From Glycine soja (taxonomy: Eukaryota > Streptophyta > Magnoliopsida > Fabales > Fabaceae): a DNA stretch of 64,000 nt. Of this stretch, positions 18,281 through 30,105 are shown in pieces. Where the stretch lies: the NCBI RefSeq assembly GCF_004193775.1, contig NC_041019.1, positions 53,481,928 through 53,545,927 on the forward strand. Direction: 5' to 3'. Position numbers and translations under genes: made by a program. Every line of letters starts with the position of its first letter. Within the stretch, counting starts at the first letter, position 1. The notes under the pieces are model-generated. The model was not told the DNA's origin and searched no databases. It saw only the letters and a list, made by a program, of their open reading frames with translations.

Positions 18281-20614
18281 TTTTAATATTTTTATAGTTT
18301 TTATTGATTTTCTTTTTGTAAGTGTTTTTGAGTTTTTTTTTTTAAATTTGCGCTTTTTATTTTTATTTTTATTTTTATTTTTCCTGGGATGTGATTGGAC
18401 GAGGGAATTTGGTTTATTTATTTTTTTGTTATAAATTAATTTAGGCATGTGGTGATGTACGACACTGCGACGTGTTAGTTGTGTATTTTTATTTTATTTT
18501 AATTTTTGAGTTATGGAAGATTCTGGTGTTTTTTTGGGTGGTGGAATCTGCTGTGGTGCTTTCTATTTAGTATTTTGTGGAATGGGTTATCCTTTGGGGT
18601 GGGATTGGTGGAGGTGAAGGAAGGCCACGTGGCGGAGTATTAGTGGATCCTACGTGTTTCCTTTGGTGAGGACCATCGCATTTTAATGTGTTTTTCTTTT
18701 ATACAATGGAATAGAACTCAGATCTGGTTCTGAGTACTGTGCGACGAATAGTTTACATTTTCCAACATTTTTTCAATTCTTGAATGGTTTAGAAATCTAG
18801 GTGATGCACGCGCGAGTTTAGGTTTAAGATTTTTAAACGCACTAATTCAATTCATGATTCTGTTTGTATTAGAAAAATGGTGGTAGCCATTGGGATTAAT
18901 ATAATGACTTAATGAGAATCATGACTGCATGAGTAGTTAACAATTAGTAAGATGTCAAAAATATTTCCTCTTGTGGAACTTTTTTGTCTTCCATTTAAGA
19001 TGTTGGTCAACTTCGTCATTTTTCTTGAATTTCAGAAGCAAACAAGCCATGTTAATTCAAATTAGTGTGAACTGTGAACAAGACTTTTTTTGTTTAAATT
19101 TTAAAATAATTGCAAAGAGTCTCAATAATTAACTTGAAATCGAGTTGTAGGTGTTATTTAGGAATTTGGTACTTTTAAAAGTGAAGGAACAAAGTTTAGT
19201 TCTTGATTGATAAATTAATAACTGATATATTTGTTATGTATGTGCACTAATCATTTTTTGGTACATAAATGCAGTTATTTGTCATCAAAGACTACTTTTT
19301 CTTTTTAAGTGAGTTAAATTTGGATAGATAACCGGGAAAGAAAGTGACTATTTTCTTATGATGCTTTTAGGAGTTAATGTTGTGTTAAGGATGATTTCAT
19401 AAAATTTAGAGTAATAAATTGAATGTTGTTAACAACGTGGCGCATGTCACGCCATAATTTGATTCTTTTATAAAAGTTTTGACCATCTCTTGTTGCTATG
19501 TTGTGCTTGCAAGTCTGGCCATAGATATGATTCATGGGGAATTTTCTCTTTGGCTTTTAGGAAGTAATGTACTTTGGTTGCAGTTAGAGTATCATCAACA
19601 GACAGACAATTTCATCCTGACCTTTGGGTGTTTGTAAGAGATTTCTACTACCATTCCATAGTGAAGGATCACTAAATTGGACACACACAAAAAAGAATCA
19701 CTAAATTGGAAAATTACTTTCATGAAGCTTCAGTATCATGACTATGTTTCATACTCATACGAATCATAATCTATTAATCTAGTCGTGTTGTGGGCTATGT
19801 GCATGCCTTCATAATGACGTTTTTCATTAGTAGTATTTGGGAGGTTTTCCAGCACTCCTTTTTCATATCTTCATAATTTCTGTTTTTTTTCTTGATCTTT
19901 CAAAAAAAAGTTTTTGAAATTATTTTTTCTATTATAGAAACTAATTTTTGGAATATAAAATAAAAGAGTTGGAAGGTGCGAAGAGAAAAATGGGAGTACA
20001 ATTAGAACTTCCTACTGTATTTTAACTTGCACAAATGGGTAATGCAATTTTTATATAGTTAATTTATAAAGAAAGAATGTATTTAAATTTAAATATAACA
20101 CATGAGATAAAACATAAATATGACTTGTAATTTATATATTAGTACTTTTATGTATAAAAAATATTCGATTATAAAAAAAATCATTTCTATACTTTTAACA
20201 CTTAATAACATGTTTGATTCTTCTGTAAAAAAAAAAAACATGTGTTAATTCTTCTTATTTTAAACATTTTGCGGTGAGATTATTTAATTTAAAATCAAAA
20301 GTAGGCTTGAGTTTTAAAGTTTAGTTTTTGACTAAGTTCCATAACAATCATCCTAAACACAAATTATGTAAAGACCCTCGTACTTGACTGTTAAGCTCTA
20401 CTTCTCCGATAGCAGGTTGAATAAGATCGAATTCTACATCAATGCACGCAAAACACCATTTCTCCACCCCTAATAATGTTGATATCAACCTTAGGATCTA
20501 CCCTTTGCAACAACAACAACAACCATTGCACGTAAGAAGCCTTCATCATATTCAAACAATGGTTCTTTTCCACTTTAACATGCGGGGAAGCGAAATTTGA
20601 ATTCCATTTATTGT
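18281..20614. other. FLA 3' flank and AT-rich intergenic DNA
   Basis: Begins with the FLA 3' UTR, including an (ATTTTT)n tract near 18357-18383. The remainder has no supported gene. A (CAA)n stretch lies near 20506-20523. Confidence 0.55.
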
Positions 20615-20800
20615 TGTTGGGAAATACCCAAGTCCCACATCGGTTGCCTCAGTCCTTGGAGTGCTAATTATATATTTGTTGAGCAACTTCACTTAATGCC
20701 AATTGGTTTTAAGATGAAATCTAACATGATATCAGAGCCAGACTCTGTTCCTGGGATCTCGCCTTCGCTTTCGCTGCAACCACCCACCATTTCCCAACAA
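20615..20800 (+). mobile_element. TRIM-like short LTR with tRNA-iMet-type primer site (remnant)
   Basis: TGTTGGGAAATACCCAAGTCC starts a 112-bp LTR-like segment ending CTAACA at 20726. It is followed at once by TGATATCAGAGCCAG, close to the TGGTATCAGAGC primer-binding site of plant Copia and TRIM elements. The reversed LTR start ATTTCCCAACAA appears at 20789-20800. No gag or pol is present. Confidence 0.6.
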
Positions 20801-20830
20801 TTATCACTAAGTAATGGCAAAGAATTATAA

Positions 20831-22246
20831 ATCCTACTTCGTCTCAAAATGAGATAACATGTATTGGTGATAGTGTTGTTAATTTGTTATGTGGTTGAAA
20901 TTACCTTCATCTAGTAATTCATGTAATGGAGGTGAAATCTTCGTTGCGCTTCTAGAGAAAATGAAATTTTTACTTTCATCTATTTGATTTTATCTTAATT
21001 TTGTTATTCCATTTTTTAAAGATTCTATTGCATTTTCTTCTATCCATCTAAATATAACCTATATTTACTTAGTTTTTTATTTAAAAGAGAAACGATTTAT
21101 TAAAAAATATTTATATTTATAATGACTAATTGATAAGTTTGTGATCTATAAAAAAATCGATAAGTTTATTTTTTTTGTAAATGAAGTTGAATATAATATA
21201 TTTTTTTAAGGTTTAATATTTTTTTCTCTCTAAGTAATATTTTTGTTTTAGTTATCATAATTAAACTTTTTGTTTTAATGCGTATAAAAACATTTTTTGT
21301 TTTATTTTAGTTCTTGTAGTCAAATTTTTAGTAATATAAAGCTGTCACAAAATGGAGGCATAATCAATCAAAAATAATGGAGGCATAAAAATTAAAATAT
21401 AAAAAAAAATTGTTCACCTAATCACCTAAGAACTAAAACGTAAATTTTGTAGGTATAGTGTAAGCGTGAGACTGGTTTCATACAGAGAAATTGATTTTGG
21501 ATATATTTTTAAGTATTTAGTTTCACATTAGAAAAGAATTTATAATTAATTTTGGATTGAAGTAACTTTGAGTAGTTTCAATGTTTAATTCAAAATTTGG
21601 TATTGAATTTTATTCCTTACTTAATTTTATAATAAAACATACAAACAAAAATCACATCACTTCAAAATCATTTTTACAAAATCAATTTTCTTAACATTCA
21701 CCCGAACACACACTAAAGCAAAACATTGATAACCAAAATGCTAATTAATTTTTCTAAAGCTAAATGACCAATTTGGTTCTTTATCTTTTTTTTTATCTTC
21801 ATTCTGATCATTTATCTTTTAAAAAGTTTATTTTAGTCATTTACATTTTAAAAACGGTTCAGTTTAATCTTTTTCATCCATTTCTATCACAAATGTTAGT
21901 TTCAACGTTAGAAGAAAATGCAAGTTAGTATTTTTGACAAACCCAATAATTGTTTTAGTTTTTCACGAGAATAAATAATTTTTCTAGTAGCTTTAAACCA
22001 TCATAAATTACCTTTTCTTTTAACTTCTTATTCTATTCCCAAATTTCTCAAAATCCCCAATTTCAATTTGGCCCATTAGCTTTTAACTCAAAACAAAATC
22101 CCCAATTTATTCAACTAGGGTTCAATCCAATTTCAATCTTTTAAAACCCTATAATTTGTAATCCTTCAACAACCACCCCATCCTCCAACAAAAGTGAAGG
22201 AAGATTGAAACCACAAACCCCAAAAAAAAAATGAGTAATTTATAAA
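20831..22246. other. AT-rich intergenic DNA with foldback-family fragments
   Basis: The segments at about 21210-21450 and 21765-21880 resemble arms of the foldback families seen near 12100 and 48900 (TTTAGTTC..., TTTATCTTTTAAAAAG, TCAGTTTAATC). No gene is supported. Confidence 0.4.
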
Positions 22247-22254
22247 CCTAAACC

Positions 22255-24627
22255 TAGGAGTGGTAAATGGATTCAAATAGTCCATTTTGAAACAAAACAA
22301 GCCGGATAAATCCCTATCCATATCCTAATAGATTGGATTCAAATAATCCATTTTGATCAATTAAAAATTATTTAATGGATTCGATCCAATATGATCCATT
22401 TGATTTAAATAATTCATCCAATTCATCCATCAACACTATTTTCATGGATGAATATCCATCAAGTCCATCCACAAACAAAAAAAATTTAAACTTAATTATT
22501 TTTAGTTTAAAAAATTAAAACTTAATTCTTTTTGCTGACATTGGTCGAGACTATTTTTCAGCTAACATCAACCGATGATATTTTTTGTTTGATATCAACT
22601 AAGTTTTTTCTCGACGTCAGCTTGTGCTTTTTTCAGCCGATGTCAACTAAGAATATTTTTTTGGTAATGATTGGCTAGGTTTTTTATGTCAATGTCGATC
22701 TTTTTTTTTTTGTGGACATCAGTTAGGATTTTTTGGTTGAAATCGGCTGAATTTTTTTGTTGTTGTTGTTGTTGTCATTACTAGGTTTTATTGTTGACAT
22801 TAGCCATGCCTTGTTTTTGCAGGTATTGACTAAGGTTTTCTATTTTTATCGACGCCAACTAAGGTTATTTTTAGGCCGACATCAACCATGACTATGTTAT
22901 TGACTGATGTCAACTACGCTTTTTTTTTCTGGCGTTGGTTAGGTCTACTTTTTGCTTGCATCAACTAGGGTTTTTATGATCAACATCAACTAAGGCTACT
23001 CTTTTGCCAGCGTCGACCGATGATGATTTTTGGCACATATCGGCCATGGCTATTTTTTGCCGATATCGGCTAGGTTTTTTTGGTCAACATTGACCAAAGT
23101 TATCTTTTGACTAATGTCGGCTAGGGTTATTTCGATTGATTGTCAGATGAGGAAATTTTTCGATTGACATCGGCTAGGATTTTTTAGACGATGTTAGTCG
23201 GTGATATTTTTTAGTCGACATCGGCCAAAAAATAGTTCCAACTAACATCGATTAGAAAAACATTGGTTGATGTCAATCTTAAAAAAGCCTCAACTAACAC
23301 CGGTAGAAAAAAAACCTAGTTGATGTTAGCAAAAAATAGACATGACTGATGTCAACAAAAAACCCTAGTCGTCGTCGGCCAAAAAATGGCCTTGGAAGAT
23401 ATCTACCAAAATAAAACCCTAGCTAACGTCGACCAAAAATAACCTCAACTAATGTCGATCGAAAACTTCATTAGTCGACTTTGGCCCGAAAAACTTTGGA
23501 AGATGTTGGCCAAAAAATATCCCCAACCAAAGTCAGTTGAAAGATTCCAAGGCAGCATTGTTCGAAAAATAGCATCAACTGATGTCGGCTGATAAACATC
23601 ATTATCCAAAGTCAACCAAAAAATTTCGGACAACATCGACTAAAAAATAGTCTTGAACAAATTTGGCCAAAAAATACCCTAGCAGACATTATTTGAAAAA
23701 TAACATTGACTAACGTTAGCTGAAAAACATCATCAGCCAAAGTCGACCAAAAATATTATGGACGACATCTGCCAAAAAATAACCTAAACCAAAGTCGGCC
23801 AAAAAAACCCCTATCCTACATTGTCTAACAATAACATTGACCGACATTGGCTGAAAAATATCATCAGCCAAAGTTAGCCAAAAAAAAACTTTGGATGACA
23901 TCGACTAGAAAATAGTCCCAAACAAAGTTATTCAAAAAAATACCCTAGTCGACATCATCTGAAAAATAAGATCGGTTGGCGTTGGCTGAAAAACATCATT
24001 AGCTAAAGTAGACCAAAAAAAATTTGGATGACATTAACAAAAAATAACCTAAACTAAAGTCAAACATAAAAACCCCGACAAACATTGCCTGAATAATAAC
24101 ATTGATCGACGTTGGCTGAAAAACATCATCAATTGCAATCAGCCAAAAAAACTTTAGACAACATTGGTCAAAAAATAGTTTTACGCAAAGTCGATCGAAA
24201 AATTCCTAACTGAAATCGTCTAAAAAATAGCATTGGTTGATGTCAGTTAAAAAACATCATCAACTGACTTCCATCGAAAATAGGCTCAGTTGACATTAGG
24301 TGAAAATAATCTCGATTAATATTAGGCAAAAAACATTATCGGCCAAAAAATTATCCCGACCAACTACGACTGAACAAAATTCTAGCTGACATTGGTTGAA
24401 TATTACCTATATATTCTTTTATTATTAATTTGGATCAATTTTAATCCATTAAGTATTGATTACAGTATTTATTAGATTTTAAAAATTAATGAATGAATCA
24501 TTAAATATTCATAAAATTAAATGAATGATTCATCCATTTTTATTTTGTGTGTAATAGATAGATTAGATGAATTTATTGTGAATAAATTTAATGAATAGGG
24601 AATAAATGGATTTATTTTTCAGTTCTA
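22255..24627. mobile_element. Putative non-autonomous hAT-like element carrying a minisatellite
   Basis: The element starts TAGGAGTGGTAAATGGATT. Its other end, reverse-complemented, starts TAGAACTGAAAAATAAATC; 13 of the first 20 positions agree. It is flanked by perfect 8-bp direct repeats CCTAAACC (22247-22254 and 24628-24635), the target-site length made by hAT transposases. Both ends carry many subterminal ATCCATT/AATGGAT motifs. There is no transposase ORF; most of the interior is degenerate minisatellite. It ends 183 bases before the start codon of the Vms1/ANKZF1 gene. The superfamily assignment rests on the duplication length and end structure only. Confidence 0.65.
22545..24400. repeat. 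Degenerate minisatellite array with internal inversion
   Basis: Sub-units of about 26 bp have a core like GTCGGCCAAAAAATA. From 22545 to about 23225 the T-rich strand is read (TATTTTTTGGCCGACATCGGC-like). From there to 24400 the A-rich complement is read; the switch is near TTTTTTAGTCGAC at 23221. In the right part the phrase GCTGAAAAACATCAT (with variants) recurs at 23588, 23719, 23850, 23985, 24115 and 24246: spacings of 131, 131, 135, 130 and 131, so a five-unit higher-order repeat. The left part does not show this higher-order period. Confidence 0.8.
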
Positions 24628-24809
24628 CCTAAACCCATAATAAAAAACATGCTAACTAGACTGAAAGCCGATATTCCTTTATTGTAAAATCAAACCAACG
24701 TCAGATAAAAGATTAAAAACATCATTTAATATTTAATATGATAAATTCGGGTGTTAATTATTTAATCGTGAAGCTGTTCGGAGGATCTCTGGCTATCGAC
24801 AGCTACACT

Positions 24810-27800
24810 ATGGCGACTAATCTTCCTGCAACGAAGTCCACCACGACGACGTCGTCTCAGGAGAAACGACACCGTTCGATCTTCGAAGTTCCACGGAACT
24901 TCTTCGACTCTTGTCGTCTTCTCCCTTCTCCTCACTCATCCGTTTCCGACCACCACAGCGTAGGCCAAACCCAAATCATCGAAACATCCTCAAACGATGA
25001 CTTCGTTTTGGATGCCCCTCAAAACGCCGTCGTTTCCGCGCCTAGGTGGACCTGCAATACCTGCAAGACTCAATTCGATTCCCTTCAGGACCAGCGTTCC
25101 CATTTCAAATCCGACATTCATCGATTCAATGTAAGATTCAATCAATCCAGAGTAGTTCTGTTTTCAGTGAATTTTCGTAAAATTTAGAATACCCATTTTT
25201 GCATTTAGAAAGATAATTTAATTAGAATACACTAATATTGTAACTAATTAGCATGTACGGTAAGTTTGATGACGTTCATAATAACTACTTTAAAAGATAT
25301 AATGATTTCTGATTAGTTGAGAATAGAAAAATCTTCATTGTAATGATGCATGAAAATTAGGCTCTAAAAAAGAAAAAAAAATCGAAATTTTAATTTTGTT
25401 TTATTCTTATTTGGAGAAAAAAAAAAAACCCTTCCCGAGTGGTCCTGTTTGCAGTGAACTTAGAATACCCATTTTTCTTTAAAGGGCTAAAACTTATTCT
25501 GATTGTTTTATTTTTTGGAAGCTTGATATGATTATGTGTAAGTTCAAAATGCTAACACAATGACAATGTGGGTTGTGGTATGGGGATGAGGGTGGATTCT
25601 AGTGGTTATCCTGTAGCTTCTAAAACGGGATTGTATTGATTATAGGTGAAGCTGACAATTGCTGGAAAGAATATTGTGAAGGAAGAAGATTTTGAGTTTC
25701 TAACATCTGAATTTGTTAAAGACTATGATGTGTCAAGTATATCAGGATCAGAAAGTGACGATGATAGTGAAACCGATTCTCAAAGTCAAAGTGCATTGCA
25801 TGACAAATTGAGCGAAAGTTTTAAACATAAACTATTCTTCCGTCTTCAGACAGGGCAGAGAGTTTCTGTCTGGAAGTGCTTGATTATGAATGTGACTGAA
25901 AATGTATTGTATGATAATGAAAAGGCAGAGAATGAAGTGGTTGAGAAGTTGAAATCTTTGACTGCTGAGCCCAGAGACAATACCCATTTGAGAATTGTTC
26001 TGCTTGTGTCCGGTGGACACTTTGCAGGTTGTGTCTTTGATGGTGATGCTGTTGTGGCTCACAAGACATTTCACAGGTTAGAATATGCTTCTTGCTACTG
26101 AACAATAGAAAAATAGTTATAGTATTTCTGAGTATTATTCAATAAAAATGAATACGATTGTAGTTTCATTTAGGCAAACTGTGTAGAGGGGGAATAGCAA
26201 TCTATGCATAATGCATACACCATTCAACTGTGCACAAAGATTACTATTAGAATATCTGTGAAGCATGTATCTGTGTCAATTATTGTCCCATTGGAGTTCT
26301 AGTCTGTTGGAAATATTGTGTTAGGACTTGGGGTCAATTTTGGCTGTTCACAATTTTTTTCTTTTACCTGGATGAGTCAAGCATGAGAATTAGCTGTCAA
26401 AACTCGATTATTCTGCCCTGACATGTAATGTTGCAAGCCTATCTTGTAAAGCTTGTGTGAAATTGTATGTGTAACAGCCCTTGTTGTTAGAGTATATTCC
26501 CTCAAAAGCACTATTTCACAAGAATCCAGTCTACCCATTCCTAAGAGTATTGGATTACGTTAGGAACTACCCTTATTATGTTGACAACATCTTTGGTACA
26601 CACATCTTTTTTTTCCCTTGAGACATTGAATTAAATCCCATATATCTTTGAATCAATTTTTACTGATTCAGTTATTCACATTTTAGCTTATCTATTATGA
26701 GGAATAGACAAGCAAGTGATTAGGTGCAATGAGTTCTATCTGAATGGAAACAAATGTTGTTCTTTTAGTCTGTTTCACTTAGTTTTTGCAGGAGGATGTG
26801 TGAAATGTTGTATTATTTGTTTTTGAGCTTCTGTAAGTAGTTGATTAATTTTTCAGCAGTTCTTTTTATTTCCTTGTCCCTGTTTTATTTCCTAAGGCAG
26901 TAAAGCATGTATTGTACTTCCCAGTTGACCAAATACCTGTATCATTATTTTCTTATTCATTTTATTATTGCTAGTTTCTATTTGCTAAAAATTGTAAAAG
27001 GAGTTTGATTTTTGTTTGTATTCATAAGTTCTTATCATTCTTATACAGATATGTTGTAAGGGCCAAGGCAGGAAAAAAACAATCGTCTAAAGATGCTTCT
27101 GGCAGGGCTGCTCATTCTGCTGGGGCTTCACTTCGTCGATATAATGAACTTGCATTAAAGAAGGTGTTCAAATCAAAGCTATATTGTCTTGCTTGTCATG
27201 TTTTCTATTTTCATGCTAGCCAATTTATTTATTTATTGATAATTCCATGCTAGCCAATTGTTGTGTTGCAGTCTTTGAATTGGAGGTAGTTATATACAAG
27301 TTAATAAATAATTGAAAATGGTGCTATTTTTTCTTATTTCATTTCATAATGTGGGAAGTAGGAACTTGTGTGGTTGAAATTATAATTACTTGAAATTAGT
27401 CTAGTAAGGTATTTTTAGAAAATTACTGAATTTTTATTATTAATTTATTTGGGCAAGGGCAATATAATCTGTTATTGTGCTATTTCCTATATCGAAAATA
27501 TATATCATATGTTTAACTTTATCTGTACCAGAAATTTCAGTCTGTGATTATCATTCAGTCTGTCTAAAATACAACAAACCTGCCTTGTTTATAGACAACT
27601 ACCTAACAGCCATAAAATAACAGCAGCTGACTAAAACTAACTAACTAACATCCTTTTCTTTTTATATTTACATATCAGTTTTCTTGGTTTGAGTAAACAT
27701 TTTATGTTTTCACAAATAATTACAAAATATGTCACCTTGTTTGCGCTTTTGTACGGCAAATAGTGAGAACATCAAAATCTTGTTTTCATCCTTTTTGGTA

Positions 27801-30105
27801 TGAATCTTTGAAAATAGGAAATGCAATAAAAACAAGGTTACATTTTTGTAATTATTTGTGAAAGCAGGAAGTAAGAATAGAAAACATTTTCTTAAATCAA
27901 TGGGTTCTTATAATTGGTCATGAATTTTGACAAATCGATTGTTACAACAGTTATTCTTCCAATTCTTACTTAATTATTCATTCTCAAACACACATGGAGA
28001 TGTGGAAAATGTTTTCTTACTTAGTGTCTTCTTTGTTTGTGTGAGACTGAGTGCATGTGCATTTGTGCACACCAATATTTAAATCTGGACTGACTATTCG
28101 CCTGCCAATATTTTAGGAAGTTCATGAACTGTTTGCTGCTTGGAAACCTTATTTTGATGCTTCCAATAGCATTTTTATACATGCACCATCAAGTAGTCGT
28201 CAACTTCTTTATGATGGAGAGAGATCATACTTTACCAATCAGCAATGTGATATTAGAAATATTGCTTTGACTGTTCGGAGGCCTACTTTCAGGGAAGCAA
28301 AACGTGTATATAGCCAGTTGACCCAGGTAACCCATGAAGGCGATGAGAAGGAAGTTTTGCAAAGAAACCAAGAGGATTCGGTATCAATTCACATTTCTAA
28401 AATAAATGTCAGTCCAACCTTAAGCAAGGGGGACATGGCTGAGTTGGATGACAAAAATAAAGCTGAAGTGGCTGAGTTGGATGACAAAAATAAAGCTGAA
28501 GCTTGTTCAAGTAAACAAAATGATGAACTCCCAATTTTGAGTAATGGAGAAAGTGAGGATGAACTATTTGGTAAATCAACTCCTTTACATCAGGCAGCAC
28601 AATCGGGTGACTCTCTAAAGGTTTTAGAGCTCTTGGAAAAGGGTTTGGATCCTTGCATCAAAGATGAAAGGGGGAGGACCCCATATATGTTGGCACATGA
28701 CAAAGAAGTGAGGGATACTTTCAGAAGGTTTATGGCGTCAAATCTTGACAAATGGGATTGGCAAGCTGCAAAAGTGCCCAGTGCATTGACCAAAGAAATG
28801 GAAGAATCACAAGCTGCTAAGCAGGTGATTCTGCTACTTGTTAAAACAAGTTTTGAATTATGATTTAAAATCTAAATGATTGTTCGCCCTATTGATCTTA
28901 AAATTTTGACTTTTGATGATCAAATCTAAGAAGTTCCATCTCTATTTAATGATTACCTCTTTTTATGCTAGTACAGGCAGAAAAAGATGCTAAGAGAAAA
29001 GCTAGAGCAAAAGAATTAAAGAAATTGCGTAAAGCAAAAGAAAAGAAGGCTCAGGTACATCTTAATTGGTTTCAATAATTGAATCTCATGTTATATGATG
29101 ACCTCATTTTTTGGGACTTGTTTCTGAAAGCATTTTACCTTGGTTTATAAAATGTTATTTAATTCATAGTTTCATAACATTTACAGACTTTAATCATTGT
29201 GATTTCAATTTATTAGTTGGGACTTGTCACACAATTAGCTTGTGATTGAGTCTTGGGAAAGTGTGCATGAACAAATGAGCTTTCTGTGAATTATGAAAAG
29301 GAAAGGAAAACTTGTACTTCACCAGTTTGTGAGGATTTTTTGTTGTGCTTTATTCTGTTGCTTGTGGTTTCAGTCCTAGACCAATACCTCAGCCAGCTAC
29401 ACTTTTTTCTGAAGAATTTTCATTGATAAGCTTTGGTTTTTCATATTTTGCATTTCCAATCATATAAATATATATCTACACACATACTTTTCTTATTCAT
29501 TATTCATCATTCTTGTGGACCGTGGTCAAAAATATTTTTCTGAGGAATCTTGAATGCGGTGTTCAGGTTGAAGCCACCTTGCCTAAGAATGATTCCAAAA
29601 CTATAGAGAAGCAAGTAACTGCTTCAACATCGATTAAGGGACAATCTCAACTAAAAAGTGGTGTGCAATTATCCAAAGAGGTTAGATACTGATTTTTTGC
29701 TTGCTGAAAATCTGGCCATGTCTTTTGTAAACTTTAATGATGTGTTGAAATCATGCTACACCTATGAGACTATGTAACTCTTTCTGAATCTTTTCCACTC
29801 TTAACTGCTGGACTGTTTAATATTTAAATTTTTTCAAACAGGACCAAATAAGAATGGCACAGGCTGCTGAAAGAGAAAAGAGAGCAGCTGCTGCAGAGAG
29901 GAGAATAGCCGCCCTCAAAATTCAAGCTAATAGTGCAATCACTGCAGCTAGCATGTCAGAACCTAAATGCGGATTAGCAGGTGACATTTACTGTTCCTGT
30001 TGTAATTCATCACTTGATGGTAAAGTTCCATTCCACCGGTATAATTACAAATACTGCAGCACATCATGCATGCATGTACACAGGGAGATCCTAGAAGATC
30101 AATGA
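24810..30105 (+). CDS. Vms1/ANKZF1-like peptidyl-tRNA hydrolase (zinc finger, VLRF1, ankyrin)
   Basis: Seven exons give 676 aa: 24810-25130, 25646-26076, 27049-27163, 28117-28824, 28977-29054, 29567-29680, 29842-30105. A C2H2 finger is at C82/C85/H98/H104. A VLRF1 (eRF1-like release) domain spans roughly 160-340, with VLLVSGGHFAG and HSAGASLRRYNE. By alignment from memory with human ANKZF1, Q262 in GKKQSS sits at the catalytic glutamine. Ankyrin-like repeats lie ~443-500. A charged coiled coil follows, then a perfect CDC48/p97-binding VIM (R600, A606-A607, R610) and a C-terminal Cys-rich zinc cluster. The family releases nascent chains from stalled 60S ribosomes in ribosome quality control. 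An in-frame ATG at 24738 would add 24 residues; 24810 fits the family start better and is chosen. Exon 4 has a tandem 11-residue duplication. Confidence 0.87.
27706..27865. repeat. Inverted repeat (hairpin) in intron 3 of the Vms1/ANKZF1 gene
   Basis: Arms 27706-27743 and 27829-27865 share TTTCACAAATAATTACAAAA followed by ...ACCTTGTTT, separated by ~85 bases. Probably a small MITE. A similar AATAATTAC...GTAATTATT pair occurs at about 32770-32945. Confidence 0.6.
28438..28500 (+). repeat. In-frame tandem duplication in Vms1/ANKZF1 exon 4
   Basis: Period 33 bp; the 30-bp core GCTGAGTTGGATGACAAAAA... is identical in both copies, coding AELDDKNKAE twice with one Val between. It lies in the acidic linker before the ankyrin repeats. 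Confidence 0.9.

Noticed and set aside
20355..20450. Possible 5S-rRNA-like (Cassandra) segment
   Set aside because: Only a few words such as GTTAAGCTC agree; no 5S promoter order is present.
23445..23901. Minus-strand ORFs inside the minisatellite (FGWGYFLA-like repeats)
   Set aside because: They are translations of the repeat unit, broken by stops between units, with no independent coding signal.
22545..24400. Regularly spaced short repeats resembling a CRISPR-like array
   Set aside because: Plant DNA; the repeats are degenerate and contiguous with no unique spacers. It is a minisatellite.
24738..24809. Upstream in-frame ATG extending the Vms1/ANKZF1 protein by 24 residues
   Set aside because: The extension is hydrophobic and unlike the family N-terminus; the ATG at 24810 is preferred, but transcript data could reverse this.
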